DNA from: Salipaludibacillus sp. LMS25
GTDB taxonomy: Bacteria; Bacillota; Bacilli; Bacillales; Salisediminibacteriaceae
Assembly (NCBI RefSeq): GCF_024362805.1
Contig: NZ_CP093299.1
Span: 1,116,001 to 1,180,000 of the forward strand
DNA: 64,000 nucleotides
Direction of reading: 5' to 3'
This document shows, piece by piece, positions 37,024-45,401 of this stretch; the first letter of the stretch is position 1; every line of letters begins with the position of its first letter. The translations under genes were made by a program, and so were the position numbers. The notes below the pieces were generated by a model. It did no database searches. It had not been told where the DNA came from and was given only the letters and a program-made list of their open reading frames with translations.

Positions 37024-37643
37024 ATAAACTTAACAGTGTATTTATTCTCTCTCTAATCATTTTCTTATTAACTGGTTGTCTAAATAACAATGCACAAAAA
37101 GTTTCTGAGCAAACCACGATGAAATCCGAAGAGGAAGCTATTAAAGATGAACAAGAAAGTTTTGAGAATATACCTGTATTTTCTATATCTGCCGAAGAGG
37201 TTTATCATGCGTTTAAAGATAAACCAGGTGACGTTCAATTCGATAAAGAAAATGATACGATAACGTATATAGACGAAAATAATGACTTGGAATTATATAC
37301 AGATGATCTTTTTGATGAAAGCATAGATCAGTTTTACACAACGATAAATAATACTGAATTTGTAAAAAGCAACAATGGACATTCAGATATGGCCTCTTTT
37401 TATGGAGACATTTTCGAATTAATTGACGTTCCATTTGATGAGAAAGAATTTTTAATGATCTTGAAAAACGCAGACCTTAATAAAGATAGAGAAGATAAAA
37501 GAACGTCTTATGAGGAAGATAAGGTTATAACCAAGTTCGAGTCGATTTGGTTAAGCATCGAGGGAATTTATACCTCAGATTCATCAGAAGAACCAGCATA
37601 TATAGAAGTGAGAATCTTCCCTGAGAATCCAGCAAATTTTTAA
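37020..37643 (+). CDS. Lipoprotein of the island ABC system
   Basis: A 207-aa lipoprotein. The signal peptide ends in a good lipobox, LLTGC (Cys20), followed by an Asn/Gln/Glu-rich linker and an acidic domain (about 55-205) without recognised fold. An acidic surface lipoprotein beside a cationic secreted protein is what an immunity partner would look like, as LanI lipoproteins are in lantibiotic loci; this is an analogy only. 4-nt overlap with the ATPase gene, and last gene of the operon. Confidence 0.82.
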   Translation: MNKLNSVFILSLIIFLLTGCLNNNAQKVSEQTTMKSEEEAIKDEQESFENIPVFSISAEEVYHAFKDKPGDVQFDKENDTITYIDENNDLELYTDDLFDESIDQFYTTINNTEFVKSNNGHSDMASFYGDIFELIDVPFDEKEFLMILKNADLNKDREDKRTSYEEDKVITKFESIWLSIEGIYTSDSSEEPAYIEVRIFPENPANF

Positions 37644-37682
37644 AGCGTCGTTAAACTTTAAACATCGAAAATGTGAACATGA

Positions 37683-37729
37683 GTAGCACAAATCAAAAGC
37701 ATGGTTTTGATTTGTGCTACGATTTTTTT
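37683..37729 (+). terminator. Rho-independent terminator of the island operon
   Basis: GTAGCACAAATCAAAA pairs with TTTTGATTTGTGCTAC, followed by GATTTTTTT. Very stable. Confidence 0.95.
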
Positions 37730-37800
37730 ACAGCTGAGGCGAAGAAAGAGCGGTCAACTTTTGAGAACGTATATAGGAGTCCGTATTATAAAACATAAAA

Positions 37801-37923
37801 CGACCTTCACTCAGTGGGAGTTGAGTGAATCAGCACATTAGCGTCCGTTATCTCCCGTCTATATAGATTATCTCTCCTTTCTATTTTGAGACCGGAGTTT
37901 TTCAGACGGTTATCTGTGATAAA
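37801..37923 (+). repeat. Family B repeat, copy B3
   Basis: The head is reduced (CTCAGTGGGAGTTGAGTGAATCAG-type join, the hairpin 3' arm deleted), the body is complete: GTCCGTTATCTCCCGTCTAT, TTATCTCTCCTTTCTATTTT, and TTCAGACGGTTATCTGTGAT. Its right end is the left boundary of the island duplication. Confidence 0.88.
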
Positions 37924-38020
37924 TTTATTTTAAGTTTAGTATAAAAGCACCTTCTATTTAAATAGTTTTATGACATAATTAATTATGCATATAATTCCTA
38001 TAATGCAATTTTTTTAAAAT

Positions 38021-38160
38021 GGAGGGATTTTTCTAAAAAAGAACTTTGTAATATTATATATTAGCTGTATGTTCATTAGTAGGTGGGGGGAAATCGTCGC
38101 GCTTTTCCTTCAGAAACAGATGCAAGCATTAGAAGTTTTTCTAGAATTAAGTTAACTTTT
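38021..38160 (+). pseudogene. Broken duplicate of the cationic secreted protein gene
   Basis: Aligns with 33700-33830 and then with 34130 onward. The TTG start has become CTA, a short insertion interrupts the signal-peptide region, extra bases shift the frame near TAGGTGGGGGGAAATC, and about 300 bp covering most of the mature protein and the first terminator arm are deleted. The upstream promoter-like sequence (about 37940-38020) is preserved. It cannot make the protein. Confidence 0.88.
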
Positions 38161-38218
38161 AAATACACTATAATAGTATCCTTGCTTTAACATTATTAAG
38201 AAATTCTAAGGAGTCGCT

Positions 38219-39043
38219 ATGCAGAAGATTAATGTCTACCGTTTTAATAATCGTTACATATGGATTTCAATGGCTTCTTTATTTACGTTGCTTTTCATTT
38301 CATGGTTTTTTACAAGTGGTTTGTTTTATTGGCTTTTCTTAGCTGATTTTGAAACAGAGCCAGATCTAATAGGTCAAGATAAATCAGAAGTTTTAGCTAT
38401 AATGATTCATCAGATTATGGCATGGGAATTATATATATCTCAGGCGATGACCTATACAATGTATTTTCTTCCGCTTTTTTCATTGTTGCCTATCTTACAG
38501 TTCGTTAATGAAAAAAAATATTACTTACAGCATGCTTTAATAAGAAAGACAAGTTTTAAAAGATATTTGTTTTCAACTGTTTTAAAGTATGCTTTTATTT
38601 CTGGCTTCTGTTTGACAATACCTTTTGTGTTGTTCTTCACAATCGGCAATTTGTTCTTAGTTGATAACTTAGATAATATAGGTAACTTCGCTAGTTTTTT
38701 AGGTGAATCGTTTTATAGTTCTCATCCCTATCTTTTCTTTGTGTTTATGTCTTGTTCTATTTATTTCTCGATTGGTTTTGTTTTTGGTTTAATGGGTTGT
38801 GCAATATCGCTTCTTACTGATAAAAGCTATTTAGTGTTGATCATACCAATGCTTTATTATTTAGTTGTTGGAAATATTGGGCAAGCGTTTCAGCTTCCTC
38901 TTATTAATATTATGCATAGCGTAATAGCTTTCAATACTCTCTATACAACATTAGAATTATTTATTCCTTTACTATTACCTTTACTAGCATCATTACTTGC
39001 ATTTATTTTCACAGTCAAAAAAGGGGTTAGCTTTGGCAATTAA
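38219..39043 (+). CDS. Duplicate of island permease 1
   Basis: A 274-aa membrane protein with nine substitutions relative to the gene at 34188 (for example Ile-Met-Ile-His-Gln-Ile for Val-Met-Ile-His-Gln-Leu, and changes at the LFPT/LFST and NIGLAF/NIGQAF sites). The ribosome site CTAAGGAGTCGC and the start are conserved and the frame is fully open, although its peptide gene is dead and no ATPase or other permease gene follows. Either it is kept for a stand-alone role such as protection, or the copy is simply too recent to have decayed. Confidence 0.8.
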   Translation: MQKINVYRFNNRYIWISMASLFTLLFISWFFTSGLFYWLFLADFETEPDLIGQDKSEVLAIMIHQIMAWELYISQAMTYTMYFLPLFSLLPILQFVNEKKYYLQHALIRKTSFKRYLFSTVLKYAFISGFCLTIPFVLFFTIGNLFLVDNLDNIGNFASFLGESFYSSHPYLFFVFMSCSIYFSIGFVFGLMGCAISLLTDKSYLVLIIPMLYYLVVGNIGQAFQLPLINIMHSVIAFNTLYTTLELFIPLLLPLLASLLAFIFTVKKGVSFGN

Positions 39044-39083
39044 AAAACGATATACTTTCTCATTGTTAGCACAATGGTTAATT
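39033..39083 (+). pseudogene. Truncated remnant of duplicated permease 2
   Basis: Begins with the same ribosome site and TTGGCAATTAAAAAA as the gene at 35002, then has a deletion of about 28 bp and continues through TATACTTTCTCATTGTTAGC to CAATGGTTAAT, where similarity stops 4 bp before repeat A7. Only about 17 codons remain, out of frame after the deletion. Confidence 0.85.
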
Positions 39084-39086
39084 GTC

Positions 39087-39254
39087 ATGAAGCTAAGCTT
39101 CAATCAGTGGGAGTTTTCCTTCATCCCCCACTGATTGTTCGTTTAACTTATGGGACCTTTAGGGGCAGTTTATCCCCCACCTAAACGTTTCGACCTTCTT
39201 AAGTTTTGAGGTGGGGGTTAATCCGGTTTTACTGCCCCTTAAGAGTGGGATAAA
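39087..39254 (+). repeat. Family A repeat, copy A7 (full form with small insertion)
   Basis: A full copy of 168 bp with ATGAAGCTAAGC at the left end and a nine-base insertion (TTAATCCGG) after GAGGTGGGGG. It marks the right boundary of the duplicated block. Confidence 0.9.
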
Positions 39255-39276
39255 TAGATCAGCTTATCACTCTTAT

Positions 39277-39882
39277 TTAAGTGTTTACAGGGGCTTTTAC
39301 AATAGTGACATTAGTCAATAATGTTTTCATAGTAAAGGCGTAAGAACATGGAAAACTGACGAGAAATAAAATAAAGTTAACGGTTCCGATATAATAAAAT
39401 ATGGCTAGTATAGCAATTAGGCTAACGGAAAGACCAATATTTTTAATACAACTCGTAAAAGCATGGATAAGGACATGAGAGAATGGCATCTCATTATGAC
39501 CAAGTAAGTGAATTGTATAAGTGACCATTACGAAGGAAAGAGAAATTAAGTAAATTAATATGATCGTAAGCAGCAGTGCGATCGTTCCTTCTTCAAGGTT
39601 AATGAGATATAAACAAGCAAACAGCACAAGAAAAATATTTGTAAAAATAAAGGAAGGTAATTTTAAATGGGCATATGCTGAATAATAAGCTTTAAACAGA
39701 TCTCCTATAGGAATATCATCCCCATCTTTTGTTATGTCTTGCTTTAGTACAATATCAGCTGTTGTTTTAACTAACGCATAGGCGGATGGGAGGAGACTGT
39801 AAACAACCATACCCCTAAATAAAAAATACCAGAATAATAGACTCGTCATCATATATTTATAAAGACGTACAAAAAACGGCAT
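39277..39882 (-). CDS. YesL-like DUF624 membrane protein
   Basis: A 201-aa protein with five hydrophobic helices (about 12-35, 75-95, 100-125, 145-170, 172-195). The N-terminal segment ending FRGMVVYSLLPSAYALVKT fits the DUF624/YesL family, whose members are usually coded in carbohydrate-utilisation operons beside ABC sugar importers. Its exact task is unknown. ATG 39882 follows AAGGAGGAGGAG. It is last in the minus-strand mannan cluster and separated from the GH130 gene by a terminator, so read-through or its own promoter is needed. Confidence 0.8.
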   Translation of the reverse strand: MPFFVRLYKYMMTSLLFWYFLFRGMVVYSLLPSAYALVKTTADIVLKQDITKDGDDIPIGDLFKAYYSAYAHLKLPSFIFTNIFLVLFACLYLINLEEGTIALLLTIILIYLISLSFVMVTYTIHLLGHNEMPFSHVLIHAFTSCIKNIGLSVSLIAILAIFYYIGTVNFILFLVSFPCSYAFTMKTLLTNVTIVKAPVNT

Positions 39883-39927
39883 TTCTCCTCCTCCTTATAC
39901 CTGCTTCATTTAGCGGTTTGCCCCATT

Positions 39928-39955
39928 TAGAAAGGCAGACTTTAAGAGTCTGCCT
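39928..39955 (-). terminator. Rho-independent terminator of the GH130 gene at 39972
   Basis: On the minus strand AGGCAGACT pairs with AGTCTGCCT, followed by TTCT. Confidence 0.8.
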
Positions 39956-39971
39956 ATACACCTATTCAATA

Positions 39972-40991
39972 TCACATAGTCCCTATTTCCTGATCATCAT
40001 CCACTTGTTCATGGTGTTCTTTTATATAATCTACTACTTGATTTACTTCTGTATAAGCGACCCCTACATAAGTATCAGCAGCACCGTAATAAATAGCAAT
40101 ACGTCCTGTTTGTGCATCACTCAATGTAGCACACGGGAAAATAACATTATTGACGAAGCCTCTTTCTTCATACTCTGTTTCAGGGGTCAACAAAAATGTT
40201 TTACACCGGTACTTCACCTTCGATGGTTCGTGTAAATCAAGAATCGCCCCTCCCATGCTATAAACTAGACCATTACAAGTGCCTGTTACACCATGATAAA
40301 ACATAAGCCATCCTTCAGATGTTTCAATAGGCGCTGGCCCACCTCCAATTTTAACATTTTGCCACCAGCCATCTCCACCTTTGCCCATCACACGGCGATG
40401 TTTTCCCCAATACGTTAAATCGGGACTTTCACTTAAAAAGATATCTCCAAAAGGTGTGTGCCCACTATCACTCGGGCGTGATAATAACATATAATTACCA
40501 TTAATCTTTCTCGGAAACAGCACCCCATTACGATTAAATGGTAGAAATGGATTTTCAACTCTTATAAACGTCTTGAAGTCTTGTGTTTTTGCCATGCCGA
40601 TAGAAGCACCATAAAAATCCGTACACCAAATAATATAGTAAGTATTTTCAACTTTAATGAGTCTCGGGTCATACGCATATCTCGGTTGAAACTCAGCTCC
40701 AGACTCATCAACAAAGATCATTTTCTCTTCGTCGATTTCCCAATTTAACGCGTCATCACTATAACCTAGGTGCAAATGAGGTCTGCCATTTGTTGTTTCT
40801 GCCCTAAATACACCAAGAAATTTATTATCGTAAGGGATGACGGCACTATTAAATATTCTAGCAATCCCTTTTGCAGGATGTCGTTTAATAACAGGATTTG
40901 CCGTATGACGCCAAACCGGTATAGTGAGCCCCTCTGGCTTATCTTCCCATGGTATGTTTGGTAGCTGTTCCCCAATTAATTTAACTGTCAT
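39972..40991 (-). CDS. GH130 beta-1,4-mannooligosaccharide phosphorylase
   Basis: A 339-aa GH130 phosphorylase. The five-bladed propeller repeats and the catalytic-region motif AYDPRLIKVENTYYIIW are visible, with the phosphate-binding Arg/His region RPSDSGHTP and the GGGPAPIET blade. Length and motifs fit subfamily 2 (mannooligosaccharide phosphorylase), which releases mannose-1-phosphate from the non-reducing end of beta-1,4-mannooligosaccharides. No signal peptide, so cytoplasmic. It has its own promoter with the cluster operator at 41057-41085. It complements the mannosylglucose phosphorylase at 42478; substrate split between the two is inferred from length and subfamily features. Confidence 0.88.
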   Translation of the reverse strand: MTVKLIGEQLPNIPWEDKPEGLTIPVWRHTANPVIKRHPAKGIARIFNSAVIPYDNKFLGVFRAETTNGRPHLHLGYSDDALNWEIDEEKMIFVDESGAEFQPRYAYDPRLIKVENTYYIIWCTDFYGASIGMAKTQDFKTFIRVENPFLPFNRNGVLFPRKINGNYMLLSRPSDSGHTPFGDIFLSESPDLTYWGKHRRVMGKGGDGWWQNVKIGGGPAPIETSEGWLMFYHGVTGTCNGLVYSMGGAILDLHEPSKVKYRCKTFLLTPETEYEERGFVNNVIFPCATLSDAQTGRIAIYYGAADTYVGVAYTEVNQVVDYIKEHHEQVDDDQEIGTM

Positions 40992-41056
40992 TCATAAAAC
41001 TCCTCTACTTTTTAGCCAATAGCTAATTTTTAGTTTATCGTTAAGGTTATAATATA

Positions 41057-41085
41057 AAGATACCGTAAAAACGCTTTCATGTCAA
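41057..41085 (-). promoter_or_regulatory. Promoter and CG-centred operator of the GH130 gene at 39972
   Basis: Minus strand: -35 TTGACA (41080-41085), 17-nt spacer TGAAAGCGTTTTTACGG, -10 TATCTT (41057-41062). The spacer holds a cre/LacI-type half palindrome TGAAAGCGTTTT. Confidence 0.82.
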
Positions 41086-41147
41086 TCTTCTTTTCTATCT
41101 CATTCTCAGGTAACTTAAACTTAACTTATGATCTATCACCTCACTTA

Positions 41148-41250
41148 GCGAACTCGTTTTCAGCAAGTTGAAACAACGAGAAATCAGATGCCGTCTACGG
41201 ACGCCACCTGATTAAAAATTCCCACCTACGATACGCATTGTGGTAGGGTC
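41148..41250 (+). repeat. Family C repeat, copy C1
   Basis: GCGAACTCGTTTTCAGCAAG then TTGAAACAACGAGAAAT forms a hairpin (CTCGTTTTCA/TGAAACAACGAG), followed by TTAAAAATTCCCACCTACGA. A second copy is at 54842. Confidence 0.75.
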
Positions 41251-41355
41251 TTAACCCTTAAAACATGTAAGAATCAACTTATTTATCAACAATGTACAAT
41301 GCTTGTCATTTTTTCTCCATTTAATAAAGAAATTTAATTATCTTTAAATCCATAC

Positions 41356-41395
41356 TAAAAACCAACACAGCCGATAGGTCAATGTTGGTTTTTTC
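41356..41395 (-). terminator. Terminator of lacI-type gene (works in both directions)
   Basis: AAAACCAACA (41357-41366) pairs with TGTTGGTTTT, with T runs on both strands. Confidence 0.85.
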
Positions 41396-41396
41396 G

Positions 41397-42431
41397 TTAC
41401 ATTGGTTTTATATTTTCAGTTTTGGAGGTGATGTCAGCGACTGAATCTCTATGAATAATGTTTCCTTTCACTAACACTCTCCCTGATGATTTATGATTAT
41501 CCTTCACTTTTTCTATAATATTCCTCACGGCCGCTTCTGACATTTCCGGAACGTTCACTTGTACCGTAGTCAGTTGTGGGGAAGCTATCGTCGAATAAAT
41601 ATCATTATCAAAACCAACCACCGAAAAGTCTTCAGGAACCCGGTATCCTACGCGCTGTAATTTTTTGATAACATTGTATGCTACTTGATCACAGTTACAT
41701 ACGAAAGCAGTTGGCAGGTCTTGAGGTAATGCTATTTCTAAAAATGCCCCACTATCATCTCGATCATTTATGACAAAATGCTCTTTTAGTGGGAGACGAT
41801 GTTCAAGTAACGATTTATAGTAGCCTAAATAGCGGTCTTGTATACTACTAGTAAAGTAAATATTTCCAACGAATGCAATCTCTCTGTGCCCCATCTTAAT
41901 TAAATGATTAGTTACTTCGTAAGTGCCATAGAAGTTATCTGTAATAATACAATCAACCTCAGTCTGATCCGTATAAAAATCAAGGCAAATGAGTGGTATG
42001 CCATTATTTTTTAACACATTTAAATACTCATTGCTAATCTGTCCAAGAATGATAAAACCATCTACTTTATTTTCGTAATATGTCCCAGGAAGGACTTGGT
42101 TTGTTTCATCTTCTTGTGATAGCGTTTGTAAAATTCCATAATAATTATAACTTTCAAGGTGCTTCGTAATCTCTTGGTAAAAGCTTAAATAAAAGGATTT
42201 CGTTTCCCCAATAAAGTGTTCCGGAATGATAACGCCAATATTATAAGATAAGCCTTCCTTCATAGATTTAGCCGTTGAATTAAACCTGTAGCCTAATTCC
42301 TCAGCTAAAGTTTGAATTCTTTTCCTTAATTCTTCACTCACGCCTTCTTTATCATTCAATGCTTTAGATACTGTGACGCTACTCACACCTATTTTATCAG
42401 CAATATCTCTCATCGTCACATTGTTCCGCAA
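41397..42431 (-). CDS. LacI-family transcriptional regulator of the mannan cluster
   Basis: A 344-aa regulator. TTG 42431 is chosen as start since GAGGAGGTGG lies five nt upstream; the frame extends seven codons further only into that ribosome site. The helix-turn-helix is MRDIADKIGVSSVTVSKALND (in two parts, residues 7-27), followed by the hinge AEELGYRFNSTAKSM and a periplasmic-binding-like sugar domain (about 60-335). LacI proteins of this type bind CG-centred palindromes, like those at the three cluster promoters, and release on binding a sugar, probably mannobiose or a related product here. 46 nt after the phosphorylase gene, same operon. Confidence 0.9.
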   Translation of the reverse strand: MRNNVTMRDIADKIGVSSVTVSKALNDKEGVSEELRKRIQTLAEELGYRFNSTAKSMKEGLSYNIGVIIPEHFIGETKSFYLSFYQEITKHLESYNYYGILQTLSQEDETNQVLPGTYYENKVDGFIILGQISNEYLNVLKNNGIPLICLDFYTDQTEVDCIITDNFYGTYEVTNHLIKMGHREIAFVGNIYFTSSIQDRYLGYYKSLLEHRLPLKEHFVINDRDDSGAFLEIALPQDLPTAFVCNCDQVAYNVIKKLQRVGYRVPEDFSVVGFDNDIYSTIASPQLTTVQVNVPEMSEAAVRNIIEKVKDNHKSSGRVLVKGNIIHRDSVADITSKTENIKPM

Positions 42432-42477
42432 ACTAAACCACCTCCTCGCCAATACAGGTATACTACTAAATATGATA

Positions 42478-43653
42478 CTACTTTCCTTTAAGTAAGTGTA
42501 GGTTTTTTTCTATCAGATTAATTCGCTGTCTCGCACAATCTAGCGAGTTATATGGGTCACTCGGAGTGTTAAACGTGTAGTCTGTTAACTTCTCTATCGT
42601 TGTTTTAGCTACATGAATGCGTGTATCGCTTGACGCATAGTATATACAAATTTCTCCATTTTTATTCACAACCGCCCCATTACAAAAGATAACATTGGAT
42701 ACGTCTCCTGTTCTTTCATTGTCATAAGGTGCAATAAAATGCCCTCCAGGTTTAGCAATTATTTTATGCGGCGCATCCAGTTGAGTCGCAAATGTGTAGA
42801 GGACATACCGTAATCCTGCAGCTGTGTTTCTCACACCATGGGCGATATGAATCCAACCTTTAGGTGTCTTTATCGGTGCTGGTCCTTGACCATTTTTCAC
42901 TTCATAAACCGTATGATATACTTTTTCATCAATCACTGTTTCATGATCAATCACAGGATTTTCTAGTGAGTCACATAAGCCAAATGCAATTCCTCCCCCT
43001 GCTCCTGTGGAAATAAACCCGTCTTGTGGTCGCGTATAAAATGCATACTTTCCATCAACAAATTCTGGATGGAGGACAACATTTCTCTGCTGTGGTGATG
43101 GCGTTTTAATATTAGGCAATCGCTCCCACGTTTTTAAATCTTTTGTCCTCACGAGTCCAGCTTGTGCGATAGCACTTGACATATCGAATGGCTCAGCCGA
43201 TGGCTCTTTACTTTCTGAACAATAAATGCCATAAATCCAGCCATCTTCATGTTCAACAAGTCGCATATCGTACATATTTGTTTCTTCATCTGCTCTTTCC
43301 CATGTTAAAGGTGAATCTATGAACCTAAAATTATCAATGCCATTGTCACTAACCGCTAGAGCAAAAAAAGATTTCCGATCTACTCCTTCTGTTCTAACGA
43401 CTAAATAATAGTTATCATTCCAATAAATCGCACCCGGGTTGAAGGTAGCATTGATGCCTAAGCGTTCCATAAAATGCGGATTTGTTTTTTTATTTAAATC
43501 GAACCTCCAATGTAAAGGGACATGGTGCCGTGTCAATACTGGGTTCTCATACTTTTCATAAATGCCATTATAAAAGGTATCATTACGTTTATTTGGCTTA
43601 GACAACAATTCCTCTTGTTTTTCTAGCATGTGGTAATAATGATTATGTATCAT
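42478..43653 (-). CDS. GH130 4-O-beta-D-mannosyl-D-glucose phosphorylase
   Basis: A 391-aa GH130 enzyme with the longer N-terminal helix of subfamily 1 ([13 protein letters not shown]) and the motifs [39 protein letters not shown] and [10 protein letters not shown]. The family converts Man-beta-1,4-Glc plus phosphate into mannose-1-phosphate and glucose. The substrate is made from mannobiose by the 2-epimerase encoded at 50467, so the two make the epimerase/phosphorylase mannan pathway. Cytoplasmic. ATG 43653 follows AAGGAGCGAG. Upstream lie a short A repeat and a large hairpin. Confidence 0.9.
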   Translation of the reverse strand: MIHNHYYHMLEKQEELLSKPNKRNDTFYNGIYEKYENPVLTRHHVPLHWRFDLNKKTNPHFMERLGINATFNPGAIYWNDNYYLVVRTEGVDRKSFFALAVSDNGIDNFRFIDSPLTWERADEETNMYDMRLVEHEDGWIYGIYCSESKEPSAEPFDMSSAIAQAGLVRTKDLKTWERLPNIKTPSPQQRNVVLHPEFVDGKYAFYTRPQDGFISTGAGGGIAFGLCDSLENPVIDHETVIDEKVYHTVYEVKNGQGPAPIKTPKGWIHIAHGVRNTAAGLRYVLYTFATQLDAPHKIIAKPGGHFIAPYDNERTGDVSNVIFCNGAVVNKNGEICIYYASSDTRIHVAKTTIEKLTDYTFNTPSDPYNSLDCARQRINLIEKNLHLLKGK

Positions 43654-43721
43654 TTCAACTCGCTCCTTGTTATATTAAATTATTTCTGGCTTTTACTTAC
43701 GAAAATTCACCGTCATATAGT

Positions 43722-43776
43722 ATAAAGCTAAGCTTCAATCAGTGGGAGTTTTCCTGCCCCTTAAGAGTGGGATAAA
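43722..43776 (+). repeat. Family A repeat, copy A8 (short form)
   Basis: A 55-bp short copy, AGTGGGAGTTTTCCTGCCCC at the join, between the phosphorylase and binding-protein genes. Confidence 0.88.
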
Positions 43777-43870
43777 AACTTTAAAAATAACTATATAAGA
43801 AACTCGTTAATTTTCTCTTTCAATATGACGTTTCTCAACAGTTGTCCTCTGTCTTCTCACTCATTAAATC

Positions 43871-43938
43871 TGTGGCCCCATGTAGAAAACGTCTCCTGCC
43901 TCAATAACATAAGGAGCTGTTTATCTTGTGGGGCCACA
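43871..43938. other. Large GC-rich hairpin between the sugar-binding protein and phosphorylase genes
   Basis: TGTGGCCCCA (43871-43880) pairs perfectly with TGGGGCCACA (43929-43938) around a 48-nt loop with a smaller GTCTCCTGCC/GGAGCTG-type helix. No T-tail on the minus strand. It may be a stabiliser of the upstream binding-protein mRNA or a partial attenuator, which would raise binding protein over the enzymes. Confidence 0.65.
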
Positions 43939-43971
43939 AAAAGAGCAAAGTTATCGTTTTAGTTTAAACGT

Positions 43972-45297
43972 CTATTCTACACCTTCAAGGCTTCGTCCAT
44001 CTTGCCATCTTTCATTAAGTTGATTCATAATTTCATCGAATGATTCATCACGATTGCCAATTCCCGCTTCTATAATTTGTTCTTTAAACCTCGAATTCCA
44101 TAAACCTACTTCTCCAGCACTATCCACGCGATCGGTCAAACCTTGTTCCCCGTCACGAGCAGGCGCATTAGAAATGAATTCTACTCCTAATTCTTCATAT
44201 GCTCCTAAGAAATCTGGGAACTCATCACCTTCTTTAGGCGAAATCCCTCCTTCGTCTGCCCAATAACCTGATTCATCTAGGAAAAATTTCAACCATGCCT
44301 CCGCAGCCTCAGGATGATCTGTATTAGCATTAATACCAATATTAAAATCCGGGCTTACTGTGGCATAGACGGTGCCATCTTCCTGGGTGTAAGGGAATGG
44401 CATAAATTGAATATCTTCAGGATTGTCTGCTAACTCTTCAACTTGAGCATACGCCCATGATCCGAGAACCATCGTGCCAATATCCCCATCTGCAATCATC
44501 TGTTTTGAAAGTTCCCAATCAGTTGTAAGAGGATCACCTTCGATAAGTCCTTGATTGGCCACTTCATACATGAGGTTATAAAGAATATAGTGGGGCTCCC
44601 CTTCTGTAAATGGCGAGTCATTATGTGGGAGGTCATTGGTAAACTCCTCATCCCCAGCAATAGCAAGTCGATTCGGTTCCCATTGATCTAATGGCCAACT
44701 GTCACCATAGTTCGTATAGAGTGGAATAGCGTCAGTGTTATCTTTGATCATTTGCAGGGCAGATATAAACTCTTCAGGTGTTGCAGGTATACTATCAATC
44801 TCTGCTTCTTCGAAAACAGCTTGATTGTAAAGGATACCCTCAGAGTTAACCGTAATTGGAAGACCGTACGTTTTGCCTTCATATGCAAATTCATCTGCGA
44901 ATAAATATATCTCATTTAACTCCTCTGTATTTCCGAGAGGTCTAAAAAAATGGGGTGCATCTTCGATTGGTACATTATCAGGAATCATGAGGACGTCCCC
45001 ATAATCATCTGTGTTCATCCGCGTACTTACTTGACCTTCATAATCGGTAATGGCTTCGAACGTGACTTTTACATCTGGATAGGTCTCGTTAAAGCTCTCT
45101 TTATATTCTTCAAAAGCAGTGTCTACAATATCTGTTCTGTGAATTAATACGGTAATATCTCCGGAAACTTCTCCACTATCCACTCCCTCATTATTCATTA
45201 TACTTGCATTGTTACTGCTCGTATTCTCATCTCCACACGCAGCTAAAAAGACTAAAGATGTAACTAACCCTGTAACTAACGTTGTTTTTTTATTCAT
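43972..45297 (-). CDS. ABC importer sugar-binding lipoprotein (mannooligosaccharide)
   Basis: A 441-aa family-1 extracellular solute-binding protein. ATG 45297 after AAAGGGGGC gives a lipoprotein signal ending LAAC (Cys21); the longer frame to 45375 lacks a ribosome site. The sequence has the usual two-lobe plan (VLIHRTDIVDTAFEEYKESF near the start; MIADGDIGTMVLGSWAYAQVEEL in the middle). It should feed the permeases encoded at 47715 and 48539; substrate is deduced from the cluster. It is the first gene after the promoter at 45347-45375. Confidence 0.9.
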   Translation of the reverse strand: MNKKTTLVTGLVTSLVFLAACGDENTSSNNASIMNNEGVDSGEVSGDITVLIHRTDIVDTAFEEYKESFNETYPDVKVTFEAITDYEGQVSTRMNTDDYGDVLMIPDNVPIEDAPHFFRPLGNTEELNEIYLFADEFAYEGKTYGLPITVNSEGILYNQAVFEEAEIDSIPATPEEFISALQMIKDNTDAIPLYTNYGDSWPLDQWEPNRLAIAGDEEFTNDLPHNDSPFTEGEPHYILYNLMYEVANQGLIEGDPLTTDWELSKQMIADGDIGTMVLGSWAYAQVEELADNPEDIQFMPFPYTQEDGTVYATVSPDFNIGINANTDHPEAAEAWLKFFLDESGYWADEGGISPKEGDEFPDFLGAYEELGVEFISNAPARDGEQGLTDRVDSAGEVGLWNSRFKEQIIEAGIGNRDESFDEIMNQLNERWQDGRSLEGVE

Positions 45298-45346
45298 TTT
45301 CTTGCCCCCTTTAAAATTAGTTAATCGGTAAAGTAATAACAACTTA

Positions 45347-45375
45347 AGATTAATATGTAATCGCTTTCTTGTCAA
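45347..45375 (-). promoter_or_regulatory. Promoter and CG-centred operator of the sugar-binding protein gene
   Basis: Minus strand: -35 TTGACA (45370-45375), 17-nt spacer AGAAAGCGATTACATAT, -10 TAATCT (45347-45352). The operator core GAAAGCGATTAC sits just after the -35, as at 41057 and 51778. Confidence 0.85.
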
Positions 45376-45401
45376 TAGATGTTGTAAAATAGTTTTTAAA
45401 A

